Shown here: one piece after another, positions 1-6,537 of the stretch
How the letters are laid out: each line of letters starts with the position of its first letter
Numbering within the stretch: position 1 is the first letter of the stretch
Source of the DNA: JBEIUO01 sp964549785
GTDB lineage: Bacteria; Planctomycetota; Phycisphaerae; Phycisphaerales; UBA1924
Direction of reading: 5' to 3'
Length of the DNA stretch: 14,829 bases
Assembly (NCBI GenBank): GCA_964549785.1
Contig: CAZJXA010000066.1
Location: forward strand, 1 to 14,829
Program-made: the position numbers and the translations under genes
Notes under the pieces: model-generated
Seen by the model: the letters and a program-made list of their open reading frames with translations, nothing else
Told to the model about the DNA's origin: nothing
The model's database searches: none

Positions 1-1
1 C

Positions 2-1213
2 CCCTTGGCCATCGCCCAGCCCGACCCCTCCGGCATCGACTTCGTGACCGTCGGCGACGTGGGCAACGCCGCGTGGCAGGGTCCGGGAAACAACAACAAT
101 CGCGGCAGCGTCAACTACGAGTTCAAGATCGGCCGCTTCGAGGTGACGACGGCGGAATGGGTCGAGTTCATGAACGCGGCCTTCGACCGCCCGGCGAACG
201 ACCGCATCCCCCACGTCTGGACGCCCTTTGTGTGGGGGGCGCAAGGGACGACGCCCAACACCCCCGGCGGGCTGAGGTGGACGGTCCCCGCGGGCAACGC
301 GATGCGGGGGGTGGGCGGCCTCGACTGGCGGACCAGCGCGATCTACTGCAACTGGCTGCACAACGGGAAGGGCCTCGACCGTGCCGCGTTCATGGACGGG
401 GCGTACGACGTGAGCACGTTCGGGTACTCAGGCGGCGGCTCATTGTTCAGCGACCAACTGACCCGCAGCCCGGGGGCGCGGTACTGGGTCCCGAGCCTGG
501 ACGAGTGGATGAAGGCCGCGTTCTACGACCCCGACCGCAACGGTGACGGCCAGGGCGGCTGGTGGACCTACAGCAACGGGAGTGACCAGCCCTTTGTGTA
601 CGGACCGCCGGGGGTCCTGGTGAACGGCCAGCCCGCCACCGCCAACGCGGGCTGGAGCGGGGACACCCACCCGGGGTTCAGCCCTTATGCGACGCTCCTG
701 GGGTCGTACGCCGAGACCAGCGCCTACGGGCTGTATGACCTCGCGGGCGGGGCCAGCGAGTGGACCGAGCATACCTTCTGGATTCAGGGGGAGTCCCTTC
801 CCCGCGACCGCATCTTCAAGGGCTCGGCGTGGAATCTGGCGGTGGGGCCACTGCAGGATCAAGCCCGCGGCGGGGGAGGTTCCGCGTTTCCCTCCTTCGC
901 GGGCAGCGACACGGGCTTCCGCGTCGCCGCCGCGGTACCGGCTCCGGGCGGCATCGCGCTGCTTGTAGGATGGTTTGTGGCTGTCTCTGGACGGAGAAAT
1001 GACCCGGCGCGACGGCCTCGTCCCAACCCGCACACTGTGAATAACCGTTTTTCGCGGCGCATTCCGCTTGCTTTTGCTCTAAGATGGCGCACCTTATGGG
1101 TGGCTCGCTCTCTCGAAAGGCCGCCCCATGCGCCCGGTCCGTCTGCTTCCTGCATCCATTTGCCTCTCTGCCCATCTGCTCATCTGCCCATTTGCGGCCG
1201 CCCAGGCCGCTGA
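2..1213 (+). CDS. Secreted FGE/SUMF1-fold protein with PEP-CTERM motif (5' partial, stop apparently lost)
   Basis: The reading frame is open at the left edge. The first residues (PLAIAQ) look like the end of a signal peptide by comparison with the next gene, where mature sequence starting at IDFVTVG follows an AAAQA cleavage site, so the true start lies outside; the TTG at 5 is not a convincing start. The body is a formylglycine-generating-enzyme-like (SUMF1/EgtB/PvdO) fold: FKIGRFEVTTAEWVEFMNA, then SAIYCNWLH, YWVPSLDEWMKAAFYDP, GLYDLAGGASEWTE and a final GSDTGFRVAAA. The only cysteine before the tail is the one in YCNW; the catalytic cysteine pair of true FGE is absent, so a binding or structural role is likelier than sulfatase activation. 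A PEP-CTERM-like sorting tail follows (VPAPG, hydrophobic stretch, GRR), implying export and exosortase processing. Oddly, about 70 residues run on past this tail, through the spacer and into the next gene. One extra A in the A-run at 997-999 would give GRRK and a stop at 1000-1002. Function otherwise unknown. Confidence 0.8.
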   Translation, partial: PLAIAQPDPSGIDFVTVGDVGNAAWQGPGNNNNRGSVNYEFKIGRFEVTTAEWVEFMNAAFDRPANDRIPHVWTPFVWGAQGTTPNTPGGLRWTVPAGNAMRGVGGLDWRTSAIYCNWLHNGKGLDRAAFMDGAYDVSTFGYSGGGSLFSDQLTRSPGARYWVPSLDEWMKAAFYDPDRNGDGQGGWWTYSNGSDQPFVYGPPGVLVNGQPATANAGWSGDTHPGFSPYATLLGSYAETSAYGLYDLAGGASEWTEHTFWIQGESLPRDRIFKGSAWNLAVGPLQDQARGGGGSAFPSFAGSDTGFRVAAAVPAPGGIALLVGWFVAVSGRRNDPARRPRPNPHTVNNRFSRRIPLAFALRWRTLWVARSLERPPHAPGPSASCIHLPLCPSAHLPICGRPGR

Positions 1214-2225
1214 CATCGACTTCGTCACCGTGGGGGACCCCGGCAACCCCGACTGGGCCGGCGGGGGCGATAACGACAACCGTGGCGGGGTCGATTACGA
1301 GTTCAAGATCGGCCGCTTCGAGGTCAACACCGCCCAGTGGGTCGAGTTCATGAACGCCGCGTTCGACCGTCCGGCGAACGACCTTATCCCGTTCGTCCAC
1401 GCACCCTCGGCGTGGTCGGCGACCCGCATCACACCCCAGAACGGCGGGACGCGGCGCTGGGCCGTCCCAACTGGGGGGGACATGAACGCCGTCGGCGGGG
1501 TCAACTGGCGGGTCTCGGCGATCTACTGCAACTGGCTCCACAACGGGAAGGGGACCGACCGGGCGGCGTTCCTGGACGGGGCCTACGACGTCTCGACATT
1601 CGGGAGTTACTTGGGGGGCGACACCTACACCGACCAGTTGGCGCACCACCCGGCGGCCCGGTATTGGATACCGACGCTGGACGAGTGGATCAAGGCCGCC
1701 CACTGGGACCCCAACAAGAACGGGCCGGGCGAGGGGGGCTACTGGACGTGGGCCAACTCCAGCGACCAGCCGCCCCGCTACGGCCCCCCGGGTCAGCTCG
1801 TGAACGGCCTGCCGACGACCGCGAACGGGGGGTGGACCCCGTCGACTTGGCCGGGCTTCGACCCCTTCGCCATACCGCTCAACGCCTACCCGACCGCCCT
1901 CAGCCCCTGGGGCTTGGCGGACACGGCCGGGGCCACGAGCGAATGGACGGAGGCTGCAGGCATCAGTCCCGGCGAGATGTTCCTGCGGGATCGATACTCC
2001 GAAGGCTCGGCGTGGGCGCTCGGCGCATTCAGCTCCGATCATGTTCAATCGCCGCTCAACGGCATTTTCCCGATGTGGAGCCTGTACGACGTCGGGCTGC
2101 GGGTTGCCGCGGCGGTGCCGGCGCCCGGTCCGCTCTCCGGTCTTGCGATCGTCGCCACGTTCACCTTTAGCCGGCAACGCCGCCGAGCCGACAGGTTAAC
2201 CACACGACCATGCTACGTTGTTTGA
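1128..2225 (+). CDS. Secreted FGE/SUMF1-fold protein with PEP-CTERM motif (tandem paralogue)
   Basis: This 365-residue protein begins with a signal peptide (MRPVRLL, hydrophobic core, cleavage near AAAQA at about residue 27). It continues with the same SUMF1-like domain as the gene before it: FKIGRFEVNTAQWVEFMNA, SAIYCNWLHNGKG, YWIPTLDEWIKAAHWDP, SEWTEAA and DVGLRVAAAVPAPG. The C-terminus is a PEP-CTERM-type tail: VPAPG, a short hydrophobic stretch, then RQRRR and about a dozen further residues. The two genes share identical 20-29 base runs exactly 1180 bases apart (116-144 with 1296-1324; 158-177 with 1338-1357), which marks a tandem duplication. The ATG at 1128 is preceded by GAAAGG at a good spacing. 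The mature domain has a single cysteine (YCNW), so it lacks the FGE active-site pair. Probable surface or extracellular-matrix protein; substrate unknown. The family call is firm, the role is not. Confidence 0.85.
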   Translation: MRPVRLLPASICLSAHLLICPFAAAQAADIDFVTVGDPGNPDWAGGGDNDNRGGVDYEFKIGRFEVNTAQWVEFMNAAFDRPANDLIPFVHAPSAWSATRITPQNGGTRRWAVPTGGDMNAVGGVNWRVSAIYCNWLHNGKGTDRAAFLDGAYDVSTFGSYLGGDTYTDQLAHHPAARYWIPTLDEWIKAAHWDPNKNGPGEGGYWTWANSSDQPPRYGPPGQLVNGLPTTANGGWTPSTWPGFDPFAIPLNAYPTALSPWGLADTAGATSEWTEAAGISPGEMFLRDRYSEGSAWALGAFSSDHVQSPLNGIFPMWSLYDVGLRVAAAVPAPGPLSGLAIVATFTFSRQRRRADRLTTRPCYVV

Positions 2226-2333
2226 CGCGACGCCGATCAGTTGGTATCTTGGGTGGAATTAGTCCGTGCGTGCGACAAGCGGATCGGCTTTTCGCTTGAG
2301 AGATCGTGTCGTTAGATATCGGAGCGAGAAACT

Positions 2334-3501
2334 ATGGTCCGCACTCTGGTATTGTGCATCGCTTTGCTGGTCGCCGCCTTGCCCGCTATTGGCCAGATCC
2401 GTTACCGGCTCAATGGCAGTCAAACCAACCTTTCGCCCACGTTTGATAATTCGGTGTCGCCGCCGAACATCGAGATCAACCTGGGATCCCTCGGCTCCAG
2501 CACCATCGTCCATATCTTCGACCTCACCGCCGACGCGCCCGCGTTGGGCGTCGGCATGATCACCCTCCGCGGCAGTGCCTCGAGTACCGCGGTTGTGCGT
2601 GTGGTCATCGCGAGCAGATCTCTCTCAGACCCTTCGTTGGCTTTTTCTTCACCGCTTGTTTCCCGCAACGAGGGACTGCGTGACTGGGGAGGCCTTCGTT
2701 GCCTTCACCCGACCGACGTTAACGACACCACCCTGCGAGACAGGGTGAGCCTGTCCGCCACGACGGTGGGGACGCTGAGCGGCGATGTGGCGGCCGGCTG
2801 CATCTACCGCATCCATGTGAAGCGGCCGGAAGGTTCATCGATCGGCGGCACCATTTCCGGCGACATCACCAGCACCGGCAACGACGAAGACTTGGAATCG
2901 GCTTTCATTAACGACGATTCAGCCCTGAGTTTCGAGGGCCGTACCTACTCGATCAACTGCATCCACGCCGCCAACGGCCACCATCAACATTGCCTGGCGA
3001 GGCCCCCTCTTGGGCGAGGGGAGCGCTCTGCCGGCCGTCAAGGTCGAACGCATCAACCCCGCCAACGGGGCCGTCGGGACCATGCCCCCCAGCATGTACA
3101 TCGTCAAGATCGAAGGCCGCAGGCTTGTGATCAGCCGACCGACCGACCCCAACGACCCCGCCCTGCCCGCCGGCCGCTACCGCGTCACGCCCGAGCGGAT
3201 CGGGACGTCCCGGCTCCTCTGCAGCATTCTCGAGCCGAGCCTCGAGATTCCCGTCCGCCCGCTGCAATTGAACGAGCACGAGTACGAGTGCTACCTCCGC
3301 AACGAGTGCGTCGGCACGTGCCCGTGCGGCCTCTACTGCTTCCTAGCCGACTGGGACCTCGACGGCGACGTCGATTCCGACGACATCATCGCCTACGGCG
3401 ACGATGCCGAGAACGGCAACGCCGACCTCGACTTCGACGGCGACACCGATTCGGACGACAACAACCTGTTCTTCTGCTACTGGGACGCGGGGGGCTGCTG
3501 A
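2334..3501 (+). pseudogene. Secreted dockerin-type protein, interrupted by a +1 frameshift
   Basis: The ATG at 2334 follows GGAGCGAG and opens with a clear signal peptide (MVRTLVLCIALLVAALPAIG). The frame gives believable protein to about position 2970 (FEGRTYSIN...HAAN). It then turns into Arg/Pro/His-rich shadow sequence and stops only at 3533. A one-base step into the next frame at about 2970-2980 restores sensible protein (ATINIAWRGPLLGEGSALP) that runs to the TGA at 3499-3501. Dropping one G in the ACGGCC at 2973-2978 would join the halves as HAAN-ATINIAW and give about 388 residues. The C-terminus carries two DxDGDxDSDD calcium-binding loops of dockerin style. The N-terminal half matches no family I recognise. 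A naive gene call would give either 2334-3533 or a short gene at 3010-3501. Whether the break is real or a base-calling error cannot be told from one copy. Confidence 0.65.
3349..3501 (+). other. Dockerin-like paired calcium-binding loops
   Basis: In the restored frame the last 50 residues read DWDLDGDVDSDDIIAYG followed by DLDFDGDTDSDDNNLFF and end in YWDAGGC. Each unit has the D-x-D-G-D-x-D-S-x-D spacing of an EF-hand-like dockerin loop. Planctomycete secreted proteins often end this way, usually with a cysteine close to the terminus as here. In such proteins the module is thought to serve calcium-dependent attachment; the partner here is unknown. Confidence 0.7.
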
Positions 3502-3562
3502 TCCTAATGACCCCTTCGTCTGCCGCGCCGTAACACCCCGCCAAGGCAACACGTGAACACCG

Positions 3563-3593
3563 ACCCCCGGGAGCGAAACCTCCGGGGGTTTTT
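3563..3593 (+). terminator. Rho-independent terminator
   Basis: ACCCCCGG-GAG (3563-3573) pairs with CTCCGGGGGT (3580-3589) across the loop CGAAAC, with one bulged G. The right arm runs directly into five Ts (3589-3593). It lies 62 bases after the dockerin gene stop and closes the block of secreted proteins. Confidence 0.85.
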
Positions 3594-3598
3594 CGTGG

Positions 3599-3618
3599 CA
3601 CCGGGCTTCCGCCCGGTG
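3599..3618. repeat. Perfect inverted repeat, 8-bp arms, TTCC loop
   Basis: CACCGGGC (3599-3606) and GCCCGGTG (3611-3618) are perfect reverse complements around TTCC. It follows the terminator by five bases. A pyrimidine stretch without a clean T-run follows, so it is not itself a canonical terminator; it could protect or reinforce the 3' end of the upstream transcript. Confidence 0.6.
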
Positions 3619-3823
3619 TCCCTCTCTCTTCTTGCCTCTCCGTTTCCGCGTTCATACCCCCGCACTCCCACGAAAGGACGAACAATCACACCGCCCGGAA
3701 GGGCGGCGCCACCTCAGCTTACTTCGCACCTCCGCGACAGCCGTTGCCTTATGGATAGCCTCTACTCTTACCTCCACCTTGTTCCTCGACCCCCTGTGCC
3801 TGTGGTCCATCCCGGAGCCGCGT

Positions 3824-4552
3824 ATGCCGTCCAAGTTTCAGACCGTCCTGCTCTTCGGGGCTCCCGGAGCCGGCAAGGGAACGCAGGGAAAGATTCTGGG
3901 CGAGGTCCCCGGGTTCTATCACCTTTCATGCGGCGAGGTCTTCCGCACGCTCGACATGAGTTCAGAACTCGGCCGCACGTTCATGCAGTTTTCGAGCAAG
4001 GGGCTGCTGGTGCCCGACGACGTCACCGTGAAGATGTGGCACCAGAACATGCAGGCCCGGACCGTTCTCGCCGACTTCAAACCCAACGCCGACCTGCTCG
4101 TGCTCGACGGCATCCCGCGCAACGTCAACCAGGCCCGTCTGCTTTCGCGCCACCTCGACGTTCTTCAGGTCATCCACCTCGTCTGCCCGAACAAGGAGGA
4201 GATGATCTCCCGCCTGCGACGCCGAGCGCTGCGTGAAAACCGCATCGACGACGCTCAGGAGGAGGTCATCCGGAAACGCTGGCAGGTGTATGAAGACGAA
4301 ACCTTCCCGGTGCTGGACTATTACTCGAAGGGCATCATCCGCGACGTGAACGCGACCGGCTCGCCGGCGCGGGTGCTCGAAAAGATTCTCGGGCACTTGG
4401 TGCCGGTTCAGGAAACCCATTTCCGTAACCCCGTCAGCGGAGAACCGCTGAACCCTTCCGCCGCGTCCCCGCCTGCGGTTCCCGTCCCGGCCACCTCCGC
4501 CGGACGCCGAACGGCTGCAACCCGCGGCAGAAAACCCGCCCCGCGACCGTAA
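3824..4552 (+). CDS. Adenylate-kinase-like NMP kinase, copy 1
   Basis: This is a P-loop nucleoside monophosphate kinase of the adenylate kinase family, 242 residues. Residues 11-20 are the Walker A loop FGAPGAGKGT. The NMP-binding part has SCGEVFR (usual family form STGDxxR), residues 92-99 read LVLDGIPR (family LDGFPR), and RIDDAQEEVIRKRWQVY matches the late RxDD...R motif. The LID is only a few residues long, as in short UMP/CMP-kinase-type members. The usual reaction is phosphate transfer from ATP to a nucleoside monophosphate in the cytoplasm; the base preference is not readable here. The ATG at 3824 is chosen because the paralogue starts at the same place (MPSKFQT versus MSDHFQT) and GGAG stands six bases upstream. 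After residue 200 comes a Pro/Ala-rich, basic, probably disordered tail of about 40 residues that the second copy lacks. It sits 114 bases ahead of copy 2. It may not be the housekeeping Adk. Confidence 0.85.
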   Translation: MPSKFQTVLLFGAPGAGKGTQGKILGEVPGFYHLSCGEVFRTLDMSSELGRTFMQFSSKGLLVPDDVTVKMWHQNMQARTVLADFKPNADLLVLDGIPRNVNQARLLSRHLDVLQVIHLVCPNKEEMISRLRRRALRENRIDDAQEEVIRKRWQVYEDETFPVLDYYSKGIIRDVNATGSPARVLEKILGHLVPVQETHFRNPVSGEPLNPSAASPPAVPVPATSAGRRTAATRGRKPAPRP

Positions 4553-4666
4553 CCCGCCCGCAGGTTCGGGAAGCCCCGTGGCCCCCGATAAAGGGGGTAA
4601 ACCGGTTTCACTTCAGTTTGGTACACTTGCCCCCCATCGGTACCCTCGTACCCGGGCGGAGGCAGC

Positions 4667-5281
4667 ATGTCGGACCACTTCCAAACCATCCTCTTGTTCG
4701 GCCCGCCCGGAGTGGGCAAAGGCACCCAAGGCAAGATTCTCGCGCGTATCCCGGGGTTTTTTCACAGCTCCACCGGCGAGATTTTCCGGAACATGGACGC
4801 CCACTCCGAAATGGGCAAAATGTTCTTCCAGCACTCGACCAAGGGCGAACTGTTGCCCGACGACGTCACCATCCGAATCTGGCACCAGAACATCTATGCC
4901 AACACCATCCTCGGCCTCTTCAAGCAGCACGCCGACCTGCTCGTTCTGGACGGCCTGCCGCGGAGCGTGAACCAGGCGAAACTCCTCTACCGATACTGCA
5001 ACGTGCTGAAGATCATCCATCTGGTGTGCCGCGACAAAGAGGCGCTCTTTGAGCGCATGCGCAAGCGGGCGCTCAAGGAGAGCCGCAACGACGACGCAAA
5101 GCCCGACGTCATCCGCCGCCGCTTCGAGGTCTACGAGCGCGAAACGATGCCCGTGCTCGAGTTTTACCCCAAGTCCATCATCGCGGAGGTGGACGCGGTG
5201 GGCTCGCCCGCGTGCGTGATGAGAAGCATCCTCGACGCGGTGGTGCCGATCCAGAACAAGCACTTCCAGGCTTCGCCCTGA
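4667..5281 (+). CDS. Adenylate-kinase-like NMP kinase, copy 2
   Basis: This 204-residue protein is a tandem paralogue of the kinase before it, identical at somewhat over half of positions by eye. It has the Walker A loop FGPPGVGKGT (11-20), the family motif SSTGEIFR, LVLDGLPRSVNQA, and SRNDDAKPDVIRRRFEVY with short LID. Both copies share an unusual PDDVT..(I/M)WHQN segment in place of the ordinary NMP-domain helix, suggesting one lineage-specific subfamily. The ATG at 4667 has GGAGG about six bases upstream. It lacks the basic tail of copy 1 and so represents the core length. It converges on coaC with 58 bases between stops. Cytoplasmic phosphotransferase is the safe call; substrate and the reason for two copies are unknown. 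Confidence 0.85.
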   Translation: MSDHFQTILLFGPPGVGKGTQGKILARIPGFFHSSTGEIFRNMDAHSEMGKMFFQHSTKGELLPDDVTIRIWHQNIYANTILGLFKQHADLLVLDGLPRSVNQAKLLYRYCNVLKIIHLVCRDKEALFERMRKRALKESRNDDAKPDVIRRRFEVYERETMPVLEFYPKSIIAEVDAVGSPACVMRSILDAVVPIQNKHFQASP

Positions 5282-5286
5282 CTCTC

Positions 5287-5308
5287 AACACGGGCCGGAC
5301 GCCGTGTT
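5287..5308. repeat. Inverted repeat between convergent genes
   Basis: AACACGG (5287-5293) pairs perfectly with CCGTGTT (5302-5308) around an 8-base loop. It lies between the stops of the second NMP kinase and coaC. There is no T-run on either side, so it is at most a weak bidirectional terminator. Confidence 0.3.
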
Positions 5309-5339
5309 CGCAGGCTTGTCCGCGGGGGTAGATCGCGGG

Positions 5340-5894
5340 CTACGCGAGCCGGAGGCGGATCGCCTCAAGAATGGCTTCGGGCTCGGACATGCGACCGGGG
5401 CCGGTGTGGCGACAGGCCTGCCATCCTTCGTCGGGGCCGATGGTGTGGAAACCGTCCGCATGCAGGGTTGCTAAGTTCCGCTGGGTGCTGGGTTGAGCCC
5501 ACATGACCGAGTTCATAGAGGGAGCAAGGAGGACGGGGGTGGCGGCCCGGTCGATGGCGCTCACGATGAGGGTGACGACGTCGTCCGTGCGGCCGGTGGC
5601 GAGTTTGGCCATGCAGTCCATCGTGCAGGGAGCGATGAGGCACAGGTCGGCCTTTGAAGCGAGCGCAATGTGCTGGGGGTCTCGGCTCTCGATGTGCTCC
5701 CAAGGCGAGGTGTAGACCGGGTTGGCGGAGAGGGCCTGAAAGGTGAGGGGCGTGACGAAGCGGGTCGCGGCTTCCGTCATCACCACGGTGACGTGGGCCC
5801 CTTGTTGGGAGAGCCTGCTGACAACCGTGGCCACCTTGTAAACGGCGATCCCCCCGGTGATTCCGACAATGATGCGGGGCGAAGGATTGGGCAT
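5340..5894 (-). CDS. coaC: Phosphopantothenoylcysteine decarboxylase (stand-alone CoaC)
   Basis: An FMN-dependent flavoprotein of the HFCD family that decarboxylates 4'-phosphopantothenoylcysteine to 4'-phosphopantetheine in coenzyme A synthesis. At 184 residues it matches only the CoaC half of bifunctional CoaBC (Dfp). It opens with IIVGITGGIAVYK (flavin-binding), has the active-site His75 in QHIALASKADL, the PxMNxxMW substrate clamp as APSMNSVMW (Asn128), and a Cys161 in QACRHTGPGRMSEP, matching the essential His, Asn and Cys known in E. coli Dfp. The usual ACG is ACR here, and the usual PATAN segment reads APCTMDCMAKLATG. It lies 61 bases downstream of rpoZ on the same strand, a classical rpoZ-coaBC arrangement. 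The CoaB ligase is not in the window and should be a separate gene. The ATG at 5892-5894 is the natural start. Confidence 0.9.
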   Translation of the reverse strand: MPNPSPRIIVGITGGIAVYKVATVVSRLSQQGAHVTVVMTEAATRFVTPLTFQALSANPVYTSPWEHIESRDPQHIALASKADLCLIAPCTMDCMAKLATGRTDDVVTLIVSAIDRAATPVLLAPSMNSVMWAQPSTQRNLATLHADGFHTIGPDEGWQACRHTGPGRMSEPEAILEAIRLRLA

Positions 5895-5955
5895 GACAGC
5901 ATCGCGCGGACGCGCGCCAGGGCCTCTTCAGGTTGCGCTTCGGCAGGGCACCGGT

Positions 5956-6183
5956 TCAGCGGTCAACAGAGCGCTTGTGCAGGACCGACGCATCGAACTC
6001 GAGGGTGATCTTGTCCTGCATGATCTCGGCGATCGCCACTTCCAGGTCGGAACGGCCTTCTCTCTCGACCAGGGGGCGGCTACCTTCCATCAATTGGACG
6101 ATGCGGCGCTGGATGAGCGTGCAGAGTTTGAAACGACCGCCGGCCTTGTTGACAATCTGTTCGCTCTTGAGGGCTTCGATCAT
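5956..6183 (-). CDS. rpoZ: DNA-directed RNA polymerase omega subunit
   Basis: A 75-residue protein with the omega signature. An N-terminal helix (MIEALKSEQIVNKA) is followed by GGRFKLCTLIQRRIVQLMEG, matching the family pattern GxRFxLVxLxxKRxxQLxxG, then the pocket PLVEREGRSDLEVAIAEIMQDKITLE. Omega chaperones the beta' subunit during polymerase assembly. It is placed directly before coaC on the - strand, as in many bacteria where rpoZ precedes coaBC; the 61-base spacing suggests cotranscription. The start is the ATG at 6181-6183; the nearest GGAG lies about 13 bases upstream, which is rather far. A plausible promoter lies about 100 bases upstream (6284-6312). Confidence 0.85.
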   Translation of the reverse strand: MIEALKSEQIVNKAGGRFKLCTLIQRRIVQLMEGSRPLVEREGRSDLEVAIAEIMQDKITLEFDASVLHKRSVDR

Positions 6184-6280
6184 GGGCGTGGAAGGCTCCG
6201 ATGCTTGCCGCCTTCAAGACTTCGCGGACGAGAGCGCGCGGTCTTCCAAAAGGGAACGGCCAAAGCGGGTTGGTTTGGAG

Positions 6281-6293
6281 GGAATAGTATTCC
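6281..6293. repeat. Perfect dyad GGAATA-G-TATTCC over the -10 box
   Basis: GGAATA and TATTCC are exact reverse complements with one central base. It is an AT-rich island in GC-rich surroundings and overlaps the predicted rpoZ -10 element, so it could be an operator or simply the promoter melting region. Confidence 0.5.
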
Positions 6294-6312
6294 GTCGGCA
6301 GCCCCGCGACAA
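6284..6312 (-). promoter_or_regulatory. Predicted sigma70-type promoter for rpoZ-coaC
   Basis: On the - strand TTGTCG (6312-6307) and TACTAT (6289-6284) are separated by exactly 17 bases, each matching four of six consensus positions. Transcription would begin near 6277 and leave a leader of about 95 bases before rpoZ. The -10 box is inside a perfect dyad (6281-6293). No experimental support; planctomycete promoters are poorly characterised. Confidence 0.35.
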
Positions 6313-6537
6313 ACGGGCGTTCCGGTTTGCACCCGGCACGCCCGGTGTGCCCTTCGGGCGTGGGCCGTGAAACGCCGATCGGACCGGGATGTTGATTGCG
6401 GCGGGGAACGCGCCCGGCGTGCAGCCGGCGGTGCCGCGTGCGTCTGGAACGGCGCTTCGGCGACCGTTTTGTCGGATCGGTGAGTGGCGGCGCCGGCGGC
6501 GGGGACCGCATCGGGCCGGACCTTGGGGTATTTTTTC

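Larger units (their letters stand above)
3502..3823 (+). other. Intergenic region with terminator and two GC hairpins
   Basis: No gene is supported here. It holds the terminator at 3563-3593, a perfect 8-bp hairpin with a TTCC loop (3599-3618), a pyrimidine-rich stretch (3618-3660), and a 6-bp hairpin with a GGAA loop (3691-3706). The open frame from 3632 that runs into the kinase gene translates to unlike sequence before the conserved MPSKFQT start, so I treat it as leader. I found no convincing -35/-10 pair for the downstream gene. Confidence 0.6.
6184..6537. other. Divergent intergenic region rpoZ / DUF3553 gene
   Basis: No coding frame here resembles a protein; the long open frames are arginine/proline-rich shadows. 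It holds the predicted rpoZ promoter (6284-6312), the dyad at 6281-6293, and an 8-bp inverted repeat CACGCCCG/CGGGCGTG (6337-6344 and 6355-6362). I could not find a convincing promoter for the rightward gene. Confidence 0.5.

Noticed and set aside
816..2177. Long minus-strand open frame of 453 codons opposite the SUMF1-like genes
   Set aside because: Arg/Pro/Gly-rich translation without motifs; it is the antisense shadow of two clearly homologous genes.
3632..3823. N-terminal extension of the first NMP kinase with a hydrophobic stretch
   Set aside because: The paralogue starts at the position equivalent to 3824, a good GGAG precedes 3824, and the extension reads like untranslated leader.
4582..4597. 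CCCCC/GGGGG hairpin between the two NMP kinases
   Set aside because: Five-bp stem without T-run; probably chance in GC-rich spacer and not a terminator.
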